Shown piece by piece: positions 44,628 through 53,666 of a stretch of 64,000 nucleotides of DNA. The position numbers and the translations under genes are program-made. Origin of the DNA: Hydrotalea sandarakina (GTDB taxonomy: Bacteria; Bacteroidota; Bacteroidia; Chitinophagales; Chitinophagaceae); the NCBI RefSeq assembly GCF_003254115.1, contig NZ_QKZV01000004.1, positions 62,001 through 126,000 of the forward strand, read 5' to 3'. A model generated the notes under the pieces. It ran no database searches. It was not told the DNA's origin and saw only the letters and a program-made list of their open reading frames with translations. Position 1 is the first letter of the stretch. Every line of letters begins with the position of its first letter.

Positions 44628-45140
44628 TTACCAAACAGATTGTAACCTTTGCAAACTGTTCTCCAAAAACGGCACAACTGATGCTGCTTTATGTAGCAAA
44701 GCAGGAACATATGCCTGTATAAAACCTAATGTTTTAGAAGATTCCCGTACCCGGCTATTTAAAATGGGCAATTGCGTGGCGTAAAATATAATAATAGCAC
44801 CAATGCTAACATACATAAATACGTATAATGCTGCACCCAAAACTTTGTTTAACATACCCATCCACAGCATTTCAAGGGTATGCTGTAATACATTCGCCAA
44901 CAAATGAATAACAATAATTACAGCTATAAGTACCAATAAAAAAGCAATGAAACTTAACCAACGCGTTGTTAAGGCAGTTTGCGCTTTTAGCCAAATGGCC
45001 ACCCATTCAAAGGTTTTAAATGCTACTACCAAACCAACTATTAAAGCAATGATTGAAAATATGGCTACAACAAAGCCGCGCTTTACACCCTTGTAAATGC
45101 CCAATAAACACAAAATAAGCATCAACACATCTATTAGCAT
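44628..45140 (-). CDS. CvpA family membrane protein
   Basis: A 170-residue inner-membrane protein of the CvpA (colicin V production) family. Four hydrophobic segments are seen: DVLMLILCLLGIYKGVKRGF, then VVAIFSIIALIVGLVVAF, WLSFIAFLLVLIAVIIVIHLLA and VLGAALYVFMYVSIGAIIIFYA. The family signature near the first helix (YKGVKRGF) is present. ATG 45140 is preferred to a longer frame because it starts directly at the first conserved helix. E. coli CvpA is needed for colicin V export and stress resistance; the mechanism is unknown. It follows the YqeY-like gene on the same strand. Confidence 0.85.
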   Translation of the reverse strand: MLIDVLMLILCLLGIYKGVKRGFVVAIFSIIALIVGLVVAFKTFEWVAIWLKAQTALTTRWLSFIAFLLVLIAVIIVIHLLANVLQHTLEMLWMGMLNKVLGAALYVFMYVSIGAIIIFYATQLPILNSRVRESSKTLGFIQAYVPALLHKAASVVPFLENSLQRLQSVW

Positions 45141-45217
45141 AAATACATATTTAATGTTTGTTAATACATAATACAGCCAATAAATGTGCCAATGCAAGCA
45201 TATTGAAAATGGGTTGG

Positions 45218-45667
45218 TTATTGTAATAATTCTTTTACACAAGCAGCAATGGCTTTACCATCTGCCTGACCGGCTAATTGCTTAGATGCTACACCCATTA
45301 CTTTACCCATGTCGGCTGCAGAAGTTGCGCCTACTGTACTAATAATTTGCTGAACTGCTGCTTTTAATGCTTCAGGTGATAATTGTTGCGGTAAAAACTT
45401 TTCTATAACAGCAATTTCTTCTTGCTCTTTAGTGGCTAAATCGGCGCGGTTTTGCTGTTGATATATCTCTAACGAGTCTTTTCTTTGCTTCACTAATTTT
45501 TGCAAAAGTTTTAATTCTGCTTCGGCTGAAATTTGACCATTGGCGCCGGGTTCCGTTTTGGCTTTAATAATTTCAGCTTTTATGGCACGTAATCCACGTA
45601 ATAAAGCCTCATCTTTCGCTTTCATGGCCTCTTTCATTTCAGCCATAATTTTTTCTTCCAAGTTCAT
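45218..45667 (-). CDS. GatB/YqeY domain-containing protein
   Basis: A 149-residue soluble protein of the YqeY family, related to the C-terminal tRNA-binding domain of GatB. It starts NLEEKIMAEMKEAMKAKDEALLRGLRAIKAEI and contains KQRKDSLEIYQQQNR, EEIAVIEKFLPQQLSPE and ADMGKVMGVASKQL, all family hallmarks. Function is unclear; a role in tRNA-linked amidotransfer is only suggested by the fold. It lies 18 bp downstream of gldC. Confidence 0.92.
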   Translation of the reverse strand: MNLEEKIMAEMKEAMKAKDEALLRGLRAIKAEIIKAKTEPGANGQISAEAELKLLQKLVKQRKDSLEIYQQQNRADLATKEQEEIAVIEKFLPQQLSPEALKAAVQQIISTVGATSAADMGKVMGVASKQLAGQADGKAIAACVKELLQ

Positions 45668-45685
45668 AAAAAAGTTTTTAATGCG

Positions 45686-46036
45686 TTAAACCAATTTGTT
45701 TTGTTCCATTTGCAATTGGCGGAATTTTTGGTAAAAGCTTTTGGCAAAGTTTTTCATTTCCTCCACCAGTTCTTTATGCTGAGTAGCACGACCAAAAGTA
45801 TCTGCCATTGACATTAGGTTTTGATAATAAAAATCGGCCATTTCATCAACCATCATGTCCTTGGTCCATAAGTCAATACGCAGGGCACTTTTATCCATAC
45901 CATCCCAAAATGCCAACATCATGGCTTTAGCTTGTTGCCAATCTTCGGCAGTACTATCGGTTGCCCGCCATTGAATTTTTGAAGGAATTTTATCGGTATC
46001 TAAAGTTACTTGAATTTGAATGTCGGATTGATGCAT
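45686..46036 (-). CDS. gldC: gliding motility-associated protein GldC
   Basis: A 116-residue cytosolic protein fitting GldC: SDIQIQVTLDTDKIPSKIQWRATDS, AKAMMLAFWDGMDKSALRIDLWTKDMMVDEM, and FAKSFYQKFRQLQME. GldC was found through gliding mutants in Flavobacterium, yet it is conserved in many non-gliding Bacteroidota, so it does not by itself show motility. A minus-strand -7 element TACTTTTG (46064-46071) lies about 28 bp upstream. yqeY follows 18 bp downstream. No other gld or T9SS gene is in the window. Confidence 0.92.
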   Translation of the reverse strand: MHQSDIQIQVTLDTDKIPSKIQWRATDSTAEDWQQAKAMMLAFWDGMDKSALRIDLWTKDMMVDEMADFYYQNLMSMADTFGRATQHKELVEEMKNFAKSFYQKFRQLQMEQNKLV

Positions 46037-46063
46037 GCGAATACTGTATTAAAGTTAAAAGCG

Positions 46064-46071
46064 CAAAAGTA
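46064..46071 (-). promoter_or_regulatory. candidate -7 element for gldC
   Basis: TACTTTTG on the minus strand matches TAnnTTTG exactly and would start transcription about 22 nt before the gldC ATG. A second match, TAGTTTTG (46113-46120), overlaps the stop codon of the glycosyltransferase gene. Neither has a TTG at the ideal distance. Confidence 0.4.
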
Positions 46072-46117
46072 CAATAATCGTTTGAAGTGCCATATAGAAT
46101 AGCCGGCAGCGCCAAAA

Positions 46118-47248
46118 CTATTTTGCTGCAATGTTTACCATAGCCTCCCAAAATTGTTGAGCACTACTATCCCAATTGAATTGAGCTGCCCTTTGTTTAC
46201 CCGCTGCAATTAATTGAGATCGTTTTATTTCATCCTTGTACATCAAAATCATTTGCTGTGCCAGTGCTTCCACATTATCCGGTGCAGCCATTAATGCAGC
46301 ATCGCCTGCAATTTCCGGCAAACTGCCTGCATTACTGCAAATTACAGGGGTTTCGCTTTGCATAGCCTCAATAACAGGAACACCAAATCCTTCAAAAAAG
46401 GAAGGATATACCAATGCATAAGCCGAAGCCATTAGCGCCTGTAATACTTCATCACTTACATAATTCATTACTACCACATCGTTGCGGTGTTTGTAAGTTT
46501 CTATTTTATTCATTACCGCTTCATAATCCCAGGCAAGCCTTCCCACCACAATTAATTTCATATTACTTTTTTGCCATCTTTTAAAAATGGTAAAGGCTTT
46601 TAATAAGTTCATTAAGTTTTTTCTGGGATGAATACCCCCCACAAATAAAAAGTATTCACAACCTTCAGCATATTGTGCTTTTACCTGCTGTTTTTCATCA
46701 AAAGAAAGGGGTTGAAAACCCGGCTTGGCAGCATTATAAATAACTGATGTTTTCGCTGCTGCATAAGGATAATGCTGAACAATATCGGCCTTAGAAAACT
46801 CGGACACCGTAATAACCTTTGCTGCTTTTTTTAAAAACTTGGGTGTATAAAACCGATAGTAATACAAATGATGTTTAGGAATAAAATCGGGATAATGTTT
46901 AAAGGCCAAATCGTGTACCACCAATAATTGTGGTATTTTAGAGGTTAACGATGCAAATCCATAAGGCTGTACCCAAACTTGCGGCGCATATTTTTTTAAA
47001 GCCAAAGGCACTTTTACATCGTACCAATATTTAAACGAAAGGGCATGCCTTGCTTTAGGATTAACCACTAACGGTAATATATTGTCGGCAGTAATAAAAG
47101 ATGCGTCATAGGGCCTATCGAATACATAAATGAACTGCGTTTCCGGATGTTGCTTTACCAGTCGCTTAAATATTTCATGCACATAATTTCCGTACCCTTC
47201 CATGGCATTGGGTTGCAAAAAAAGCGCATTTAAAGCCACACATTTCAT
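46118..47248 (-). CDS. glycosyltransferase (GT4-like, GT-B fold)
   Basis: A 376-residue GT-B glycosyltransferase. The N-terminal acceptor domain ends near residue 175. The C-terminal donor domain has YFLFVGGIHPRKNLMNLLKAF, the base/ribose region ALVYPSFFEGFGVPVIEAMQSETPVICS with the conserved Glu pair (EGFGVPVIE), and GSLPEIAGDAALM. It uses a nucleotide-sugar donor, probably for a surface glycan or lipid-linked saccharide. The specific sugar is not readable. It sits 29 bp after the 3-hydroxyacyl-CoA dehydrogenase gene, but there is no polysaccharide cluster around it. Confidence 0.9.
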   Translation of the reverse strand: MKCVALNALFLQPNAMEGYGNYVHEIFKRLVKQHPETQFIYVFDRPYDASFITADNILPLVVNPKARHALSFKYWYDVKVPLALKKYAPQVWVQPYGFASLTSKIPQLLVVHDLAFKHYPDFIPKHHLYYYRFYTPKFLKKAAKVITVSEFSKADIVQHYPYAAAKTSVIYNAAKPGFQPLSFDEKQQVKAQYAEGCEYFLFVGGIHPRKNLMNLLKAFTIFKRWQKSNMKLIVVGRLAWDYEAVMNKIETYKHRNDVVVMNYVSDEVLQALMASAYALVYPSFFEGFGVPVIEAMQSETPVICSNAGSLPEIAGDAALMAAPDNVEALAQQMILMYKDEIKRSQLIAAGKQRAAQFNWDSSAQQFWEAMVNIAAK

Positions 47249-47277
47249 AATTACCGGTTTACTCTTCTTAGCCTATT

Positions 47278-48126
47278 TTAATATTCGTAAAACCCCTTTC
47301 CTGTTTTTTTACCTAATTGTTGCAGTGTAACTTTTTGTTGTTGCAATGCAGAAGGTTGCAAACGAGTTGGCTTACCCAACGCCTCCCAAACAATGCAACT
47401 TACACCGTAATTAATGTCAATACCAATTAAGTCCATTAGCTTAAATGGCCCCATTTTAAAGCCTGATGCTTCCATAATTTCGTCAACTTGCTCAACTGTG
47501 GCCAAGCCTTGTTCTACCAAACGCAATGCTTCTAAATAATAAGGCCTTGCTACTCTGTTAACAATGAAGCCGGGTGCATCATTACAAAGTACCGGCGTTT
47601 TACCTAATTGTTTGCTTAACGCTATTAAGGTATCTATAATTTCAGGAAGTGTTTGAGCACCTTTTATTACTTCAACCAACTGCATAATGGTAGCCGGGTT
47701 AAAGAAATGCAAGCCTGCCAATAATTCCGGCCTTTCAATTGCTTTTGCTAATGCATTAATAGATATGGAAGAGGTATTGCTTGCTAAAATGCAATTATAA
47801 TTATTTACTGCTAACAACTGATTGAATAATGAAACCTTGGCTTCTTGTTGTTCAATAATGGCCTCAATAATAACAGGGGCTTTACAGTTTTGTATTTCAT
47901 GCGTAAACTGTAGTCTATTGAAAATATCTGTTACTTGTTGTGCATCTAGTTTGCCTTTTTGTTGCAGTAAGTTTAAATTTTTAGCAATACCATCACGACT
48001 TTTGGCTAATACTGCTTCATTTACCTCAAACACAATGGTTTGTATGCCTTTTTGTGCACACAACTGTGCAATACCACTGCCCATGGTACCTGCACCACAA
48101 ACTGCTATGGTTGTAATTGTTTGCAT
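47278..48126 (-). CDS. 3-hydroxyacyl-CoA (3-hydroxybutyryl-CoA) dehydrogenase
   Basis: A 282-residue NAD(P)-dependent dehydrogenase that interconverts 3-hydroxyacyl- and 3-oxoacyl-CoA. The Rossmann motif is VCGAGTMGSGIAQ (about 9-21), followed by ILASNTSSISINALA, HFFNPATIMQLVEVI with the catalytic His, and the C-terminal GPFKLMDLIGIDINYGV dimerisation domain. Single-domain length fits the Hbd/PaaH group rather than the large FadB fusion. It is the first gene of its strand here; the divergent MerR-type gene starts 76 bp away. Confidence 0.93.
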   Translation of the reverse strand: MQTITTIAVCGAGTMGSGIAQLCAQKGIQTIVFEVNEAVLAKSRDGIAKNLNLLQQKGKLDAQQVTDIFNRLQFTHEIQNCKAPVIIEAIIEQQEAKVSLFNQLLAVNNYNCILASNTSSISINALAKAIERPELLAGLHFFNPATIMQLVEVIKGAQTLPEIIDTLIALSKQLGKTPVLCNDAPGFIVNRVARPYYLEALRLVEQGLATVEQVDEIMEASGFKMGPFKLMDLIGIDINYGVSCIVWEALGKPTRLQPSALQQQKVTLQQLGKKTGKGFYEY

Positions 48127-48202
48127 AGAACTTGCAAGATAAATACAATAATTTTATTAACCCATCTTGAATGCTTTTACGAAATGTTGGTAATTTTACA
48201 GC

Positions 48203-48817
48203 ATGGCTGCACAACAGTTAGATTTATTTGGAAACCCGGTTCCTGAAAATAACGGAAAAGGCAAAGTAATTTTTGCCAACAACCAAATTCAGGTAAAAAT
48301 TAAACAAAAAACGGCTCCTGTAAGTTCATCTGTTGTTGAAACAACAAACACCACGGATGCACAAAATACTGAAATAGTCTCAACCGCCAATGCCCTACCG
48401 TTAGTAGAGACCAATAAATCCAAACGGGGAAGAAAATCGCATAAAGTGTTATTAACTTCTGCAGAAGCCATTCAGTTACCTGACGATGCTACATTGCAGC
48501 AAAAATTATATCATCCAATTGGTGATGTTGCCAAGTGGTTTAATGTTACCACCTCATTAATTCGTTATTGGGAAAATGAATTTGATATTTTAAAACCAAG
48601 AAAAACCCGAAAAGGGGATAGGTTATTTCGTTTTGAAGACATAAAAAACATTGCGTTAATTTATTATTTACTACGCGACAAAAAACTAAGTATTGAAGGC
48701 GCTAAACAATATTTAAAAGCGAATAAAAACAAAGCCAACGAACAATTTGAATTGGTACAATTACTGGAAAAAATGCGTAGTTTTTTATTGGAAATTAAAA
48801 CCAATTTAGAAAGCTAA
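48203..48817 (+). CDS. MerR family transcriptional regulator with N-terminal QLDLF motif
   Basis: A 204-residue protein. The MerR winged helix is at about 95-165: HPIGDVAKWFNVTTSLIRYWENEFDILKP, RKGDRLFRFEDIKNIALIYYLL and LSIEGAKQYLKANK. A C-terminal coiled coil (168-204) should mediate dimerisation. No effector-binding domain or metal-binding cysteines are present. The N-terminal 90 residues are a disordered-looking, low-complexity extension that begins MAAQQLDLFGNPVPE. QLDLF (5-9) is the exact consensus pentapeptide by which proteins bind the DNA polymerase sliding clamp. A basic KSKRGRKSHK stretch (about 73-82) follows. Targets unknown. It is divergent from the hydroxyacyl-CoA dehydrogenase gene and abuts mscS tail-to-tail. 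Confidence 0.87.
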   Translation: MAAQQLDLFGNPVPENNGKGKVIFANNQIQVKIKQKTAPVSSSVVETTNTTDAQNTEIVSTANALPLVETNKSKRGRKSHKVLLTSAEAIQLPDDATLQQKLYHPIGDVAKWFNVTTSLIRYWENEFDILKPRKTRKGDRLFRFEDIKNIALIYYLLRDKKLSIEGAKQYLKANKNKANEQFELVQLLEKMRSFLLEIKTNLES

Positions 48818-49924
48818 TCATGATGCATTGTCGCTAATATTCTTTACATGCACCTCTGTATTGGCTGCAGCCAAATCAATACCCAGTTCTTGTACTTTTT
48901 GAATACCGAATAAATTCACTCCTTCACACAATAATAAAAAATCACTGTATTCCTGTGGCATCTTTACGTAATACAACGCACTAATAATATGGGCTTTTTT
49001 TCCTGCATCTACCAAATTAACCATACAACTGGCAACTTGCGAATTTTGTTGCAAATACGCACGAATGGCGTTTAATAAATCTTGTATTTGTTGCGATGTA
49101 GTGGTTAATCCCAACTCCATGCGCAATTCAGCCATACGTTGAGTAGTAAGGGTAACATTATCTACCACACTATCTACCATTTGTTTATTTGGAATTGTTA
49201 ACAGTGTTTTTCCGGCGGAACGAATTTTAGTACTACGTAACCCTATTTTTTCAACCGTTCCGGAAAAGCTTTGCACTTTCACAAAATCGCCCACCCGAAA
49301 AGGTTTATCAAAAAATATAATAAATGAAGCAATTAAGTTTTCAATACTTTCTTTTGTGGCAAATGCAACAGCGGCACCAACTAAACTTAATCCCGTTAAT
49401 AAACCGCTTACATCGCGGTGAAAGGAAAATTTCAACACCATTAATACACCTGCCAACACCAACAACACCTTCAAAAAATCTTTAAAGAATAATAATATTT
49501 GCCTATCACCCGCTTCTTTTGATGCCAAGGCCTTATCGGCTAATATGATGGCAATAAAATCAATTACTCTCAGGCAAAGCCAAATAAAAACAATAATGAG
49601 TGATGCATTGGTAAGGCTATCAATAGCTTCGTAAAAAGTTACTTTATATATGCGGAAATCAAATTCTTTGGGAAAGTTTAAAGCATCAAAAGCGGTAAAA
49701 GCTATAAATAAAAACAAAAACAATTCTAAAGGCGGTAGAATTAAACTAATAAATGCTTCGCGATGATAAACCTTACCTTTTTTAGAAAACAAACGATAAA
49801 TAATACGAGCCAAATACTTGGAAATAAAGCGTTTTACAATAAACGCCAAAACAATAGTAGCCAATACCACCAGGTAACTGCGCACACTATTGCCCCCAAT
49901 TATTTGTTGTAAAAACTGCCTCAT
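48818..49924 (-). CDS. MscS-type mechanosensitive ion channel
   Basis: A 368-residue inner-membrane channel. Hydrophobic segments at about 17-35, 60-85, 105-130 and 150-165 precede the pore helix and the MscS beta domain. The most conserved stretch is GLSLVGAAVAFATKESIENLIASFIIFFDKPFRVGDFVKV, followed by GTVEKIGLRSTKIRSAGKTLLTIPNKQMVDS. A soluble alpha/beta cytoplasmic domain completes it. Such channels release solutes on hypo-osmotic shock. It is monocistronic, convergent with the MerR gene and divergent from the accessory region. Confidence 0.93.
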   Translation of the reverse strand: MRQFLQQIIGGNSVRSYLVVLATIVLAFIVKRFISKYLARIIYRLFSKKGKVYHREAFISLILPPLELFLFLFIAFTAFDALNFPKEFDFRIYKVTFYEAIDSLTNASLIIVFIWLCLRVIDFIAIILADKALASKEAGDRQILLFFKDFLKVLLVLAGVLMVLKFSFHRDVSGLLTGLSLVGAAVAFATKESIENLIASFIIFFDKPFRVGDFVKVQSFSGTVEKIGLRSTKIRSAGKTLLTIPNKQMVDSVVDNVTLTTQRMAELRMELGLTTTSQQIQDLLNAIRAYLQQNSQVASCMVNLVDAGKKAHIISALYYVKMPQEYSDFLLLCEGVNLFGIQKVQELGIDLAAANTEVHVKNISDNAS

Positions 49925-50054
49925 AGTAACTGTAAAACTAAATGGAATAAGTAATAATAGTTTACTAATTATAATAAAATTTATTGAAAAAATATCATCT
50001 TTATTTTCGTTATAAAACTAATTTTCATTAATCGCATCATTTAAAAAAGCTAAT

Positions 50055-51516
50055 ATGCCCCCCGCAATTAACTACTACAATAAAAATTCATAGTATAAAA
50101 GGCAAGAGTCCATTTATAAGCAAACTAGCGATTACTATGTTATTCGTTAGCTTGTTATTTGCATCCTGCACAAAGTATACTTATCCCATTAGCTACAAAC
50201 AGCAATCCTCCTTTTTTGAAAGGATTGATTCTTTAAGAAAGTTTTATAACATACTTAATGGCGGTTTAGCCAATGATGCATTGTTAAATAATACAATAAC
50301 TCATTTTAAAGATTTTGATGTTAAAACGATTTAGTACCTCTGATTGAATATAAATATGGAAAGGCCTTTGGGATGTTAGTTTGGTATTAGAAGACAAAAA
50401 TGGCACATTTACTGTTGTTACTCCGATTATTAATGCTGAAAATAAAGTAACCGCTTTGATATTTGGATCGGCTAGAAACAAAGATTACAGCTATTTTAGA
50501 TTAATAGATCGAAATACACCCCAGTTGCATTTAACAGAATATGGTGACAAGAAAGCTACAATATTTACAAAAGCAACTTTGTATGGAATTTTTAATGTTC
50601 TGGAATCTAATTGGAAACATGCTATACATATTCTAAGCAATAGAAGTGAGAATATGCCTATTGGCACAATGAGTAATAATGGTATAAGTGAATTGCATGT
50701 TGCTTCTATTCAATCTTGTTGGGATTATAGTTATACATATGTAGAAGCAGGCTATAATTCTGTTACTGTGATTACAAGACAATGCCAAAGCAATGCTATG
50801 TATATTGATAATAGCGCAGGTAATTCCGGCTTGGGGGCTGCCACGCCAATTATGGAGTGGTGGTGGCGGTGGTGGTAAAAGTGCTATTTCAATACCCAAG
50901 AATAGTATAACAGATGTAAGAAAAAACTTGCAGAATCCTTGTTTTAAAGCAATTGCAGATCTTATGAATAAATAATAATTTGCAAAATATTGTAACAAAT
51001 ATCTTACAAAAAACTTTTAATGTTAGCCCCAAAATTCATCTTACGCTTGCTGAAAGTAATTATATTGTCAACCTAAATGGAAGACCAGTCGCTGCTCAAA
51101 CACAATCTCAATATGATTCCTCTAGCGGAGTTTTAAATATTACCACTTACATCCGAATAGATCAAATAGACCCTGCAGCAAGTCAGGAGTATAAAGCCAG
51201 TTTATTAATTCATGAAATTGTACATGCTTATATATTCACACATCCTGAAGTATTAAATGGGTTAACGCAACATGCTTATATGTTACAGAACTATATTGAT
51301 GGCATTTTGGGTCTTTGCAAACTTTCTTTCCCTCTAACTTCGCAACAAGCAGCCAGCCTAGCCTTAGGTGGATTAGGGGATGATATGACCGGTACACAAG
51401 CTTTCGCTGATGCGTTAACTAAATATGGATTTACAACTGATAATAACAGTAATAATTACCAATTTTATTTACAACAATTTCAATATGGCACAATAGGAAT
51501 ACATTGCAACGACTAA
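50055..51516 (+). pseudogene. frameshifted lipoprotein gene with C-terminal zincin-like (HExxH) domain
   Basis: Several plus-strand fragments in different frames read as one broken protein. Piece 1 (50137-50334) starts with a lipobox (LFASC) and runs to HFKDFDVKT. Piece 2 (about 50335-50371, another frame) reads VPLIEYKYGKAFG. Piece 3 (50366-50878) continues DVSLVLEDKNGTFTVVTPI to a Gly/Trp tract. Piece 4 (about 50850-50975) reads SGGGGGGKSAISIPKNS to ADLMNK. Piece 5 (50980-51516) contains the zincin motif LIHEIVHAYI with a downstream His. A fifth break upstream (ATG 50055, MPPAINYYNK, then IHSIKGKSPF in another frame) is possible. At least four shifts in about 1.4 kb mean it is unlikely to make a full product. 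Sequencing error is an alternative, although neighbouring genes are intact. Confidence 0.7.
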
Positions 51517-51531
51517 ATATTTTCAAAATTT

Positions 51532-52050
51532 ATGAGACAATCAATAATAAAGTGCAAATACCTAATTATTATTTCTTTAGCAAGTTGTGTGTACATTCAA
51601 ACATATGCCCAACCAATTAATAGGAAAAATTTAAGGGAAACAAAAAAATTTTTGAAATTTATTAGAGCTACAGAATTCAATGGATATAACTTTTTAAAGA
51701 TTGAAAATTATTTATGTAACAAAAATTTATTTTCAGGTGTAATATTATCTGGCAATGGCACATATGGCTTATCGAATGAAGAAAAAATATTTTTGCAAAA
51801 ACATTTTAAGGATACTTCAAAATATATTATTAATAAACATTTTTTGAAAAATATAGAATTTGTTAATGAAAATGACAGTAATTATTGGAAGCTATCAAAA
51901 CCTATTTTCCTAAGAAATTATTCTATTTGCATATTTTCTTTTGAATCAATTATTAAACCAGAAGGCTCGGAGGAGTGGACTTATATGTATAAAAAAGAGA
52001 ATAGGAAATGGAGTAAATTATTCCCAATGGCGGAAATTAGGTATTACTAA
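51532..52050 (+). CDS. hypothetical secreted protein
   Basis: A 172-residue protein with a signal peptide (about 1-26, ending QTYAQ). It is rich in Lys, Asn, Phe and Tyr, and its AT content is higher than that of the flanking core genes. The C-terminal half reads KLSKPIFLRNYSICIFSFE, then GSEEWTYMYKKENRKWSKL, a pattern I associate with small uncharacterised Bacteroidota proteins; I cannot name a family. It begins 15 bp after the broken zincin-like gene and may have been co-transcribed with it. A 194-bp very AT-rich gap follows before lpxH. Confidence 0.55.
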   Translation: MRQSIIKCKYLIIISLASCVYIQTYAQPINRKNLRETKKFLKFIRATEFNGYNFLKIENYLCNKNLFSGVILSGNGTYGLSNEEKIFLQKHFKDTSKYIINKHFLKNIEFVNENDSNYWKLSKPIFLRNYSICIFSFESIIKPEGSEEWTYMYKKENRKWSKLFPMAEIRYY

Positions 52051-52244
52051 AGCATGCATTTAATAAATTTGGTGAGCATGTATTTTAATTTAAAATATTT
52101 ATAGCCAACCATTCGAATCAATCTAAAAAGTAAAAATGTAATTTTACGTACTGTGTTTTCGGTTTTAATTAAAATTCTTTATTAATTTTTTATTTATTTT
52201 TTACTTTATAATTATTATTCTGCAAAAAAACTCAACCCTTCTAA

Positions 52245-53015
52245 TTATTCTTCCCATTTTTTCAAATCTACCTTTGTGCCATCAAACACAGCATAGGTAA
52301 AATATTGAATCCAATCGCCAAGATTAATGTAACGGCTATTGTCATTCAATGCAAAATCAATAGGTAAGTGGCGGTGACCAAAAATAAAATAATCGTAATG
52401 GTGTTTGGCCAGCATTTCTTTACAGTAAGTAATTAGCCACTCGTTTTCTTCACCCAAAAAATGATCTTCGCTGCTACCGGTTTTAGCACGGCTTTTTCTA
52501 CTTAAATAATTTGCCAAACCCATACCCCAGGTGGGATGTAATTGCCCAAATAACCATTGGCATAAACGATTACGAAAAATTTTTTTGATAAACTTATAAC
52601 CGTAATCTCCGGGACCTAAGCCATCTCCATGGCCTATATAAAATGTTTTACCATTCCATTCATATACTTTGGGCTCAAAGTAAACCGGTATGTTCAGTTC
52701 TTTTTGAAAATAATCTTTCATCCACATGTCGTGGTTTCCCACAAAAAAATGTACAGGAATACCTGCATCGGTTAATTCGGCCAATTTACCTAATAAACGT
52801 GTATAACCTTTGGGTACCACAGTTTTATATTCATACCAAAAATCAAAAATATCGCCAACAATAAAAATTTCAGCAGCTTCGTCTTTAATATTATTTAAGA
52901 ATGCCACTACTTTTTTTTCACGCACCAAACTACTGGCATAATTGGGTGCGCCTAAATGAAAGTCGGAAAGAAAGAATATTTTTCTATCGGGAAAATCGTT
53001 CATGTTGTTGAGCAT
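52245..53015 (-). CDS. UDP-2,3-diacylglucosamine diphosphatase-like metallophosphatase (LpxH family)
   Basis: A 256-residue calcineurin-like phosphoesterase with the five metal-site motifs: FLSDFHLG (about 15-22), VGDIFDFWYEY, FVGNHDMW, YIGHGDGLG and FGHRHLP. The arrangement and the YKFIKKIFRNRLCQWLFGQLHP insertion fit LpxH, which hydrolyses UDP-2,3-diacylglucosamine to lipid X in lipid A synthesis at the inner membrane. This Bacteroidota subgroup is usually annotated as an LpxH homologue. It is the last gene of the ftsH transcript, 9 bp after the LUD gene. The start is ATG 53015, with an alternative four codons on. Confidence 0.88.
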   Translation of the reverse strand: MLNNMNDFPDRKIFFLSDFHLGAPNYASSLVREKKVVAFLNNIKDEAAEIFIVGDIFDFWYEYKTVVPKGYTRLLGKLAELTDAGIPVHFFVGNHDMWMKDYFQKELNIPVYFEPKVYEWNGKTFYIGHGDGLGPGDYGYKFIKKIFRNRLCQWLFGQLHPTWGMGLANYLSRKSRAKTGSSEDHFLGEENEWLITYCKEMLAKHHYDYFIFGHRHLPIDFALNDNSRYINLGDWIQYFTYAVFDGTKVDLKKWEE

Positions 53016-53024
53016 AAAAAGGGT

Positions 53025-53663
53025 TTAACCTGCCGCATCTACCAAAAAACAAAATACTTCTTTGGGTCCATGTACACCTACAACTAAAGTTTTTTCAATA
53101 TCGGCGGTACGGCTAGGACCGGTAGCAAGGCTTACCAACGATGGCCAATTGCCGTTATACTTTGTATTTATTAATTGCAGTCCATCTTTCACATCAAACA
53201 CCAATTGGTGTGTGTAAGCAATACAAATGTGAACAGGCGCATAAACACTTACTGTGCGCCCACTTTCGCCGGCACTGCTTAATAATATACTGCCGGTTCG
53301 GGCAATTAAACTTTCGCAACCTGTAATGGCTGCTGCACAATTATGTAAGTCGTTACTTTGAAGATGATTAAAACCGTTGTGCTGCAAGGTGTTTATCCAT
53401 TGCTGTTCATTACAAAACAGTTGTGGCCAATTACGAGTATTGACTAAAGTTTGTAATTGTTGTACCAGTTCCTGGTGGTTGGCACAAAATGAAAAGCGAC
53501 CGGATAATTGCGTAAAGTTTTCGGCAAATAATATTTCTAAATCGTCGGGTTTAACAAATTCCGGATCACTGCCTTCTGTTTCCGGAAAGGGAACAGGCAC
53601 CGGTTGCGCCAGTGCCTGCCGTATTTTTTTTAGTATGTTTTCTTTTGCAGAAGATACCTTCAT
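53025..53663 (-). CDS. LUD-domain (LutC/YkgG-like) protein
   Basis: A 212-residue protein with the LUD domain of LutC: TGCESLIARTGSILLSSAGESGRTVSVYAP in the middle and LATGPSRTADIEKTLVVGVHGPKEVFCFLVD at the C-terminus. In Bacillus, LutC is part of the LutABC lactate utilisation complex, but lutA and lutB are not here. Orphan LUD proteins beside ftsH are frequent in Bacteroidota, and their role is unknown. The gene starts 3 bp after the ftsH stop, so it is surely in the same operon. Confidence 0.88.
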   Translation of the reverse strand: MKVSSAKENILKKIRQALAQPVPVPFPETEGSDPEFVKPDDLEILFAENFTQLSGRFSFCANHQELVQQLQTLVNTRNWPQLFCNEQQWINTLQHNGFNHLQSNDLHNCAAAITGCESLIARTGSILLSSAGESGRTVSVYAPVHICIAYTHQLVFDVKDGLQLINTKYNGNWPSLVSLATGPSRTADIEKTLVVGVHGPKEVFCFLVDAAG

Positions 53664-53666
53664 GGT

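Noticed and set aside
50850-50878. Trp-rich peptide end (WWWRWW) as a real C-terminus
   Set aside because: It is the out-of-frame reading of a GGT/GGC glycine tract; the neighbouring frame gives a Gly-rich linker that continues into the next piece.
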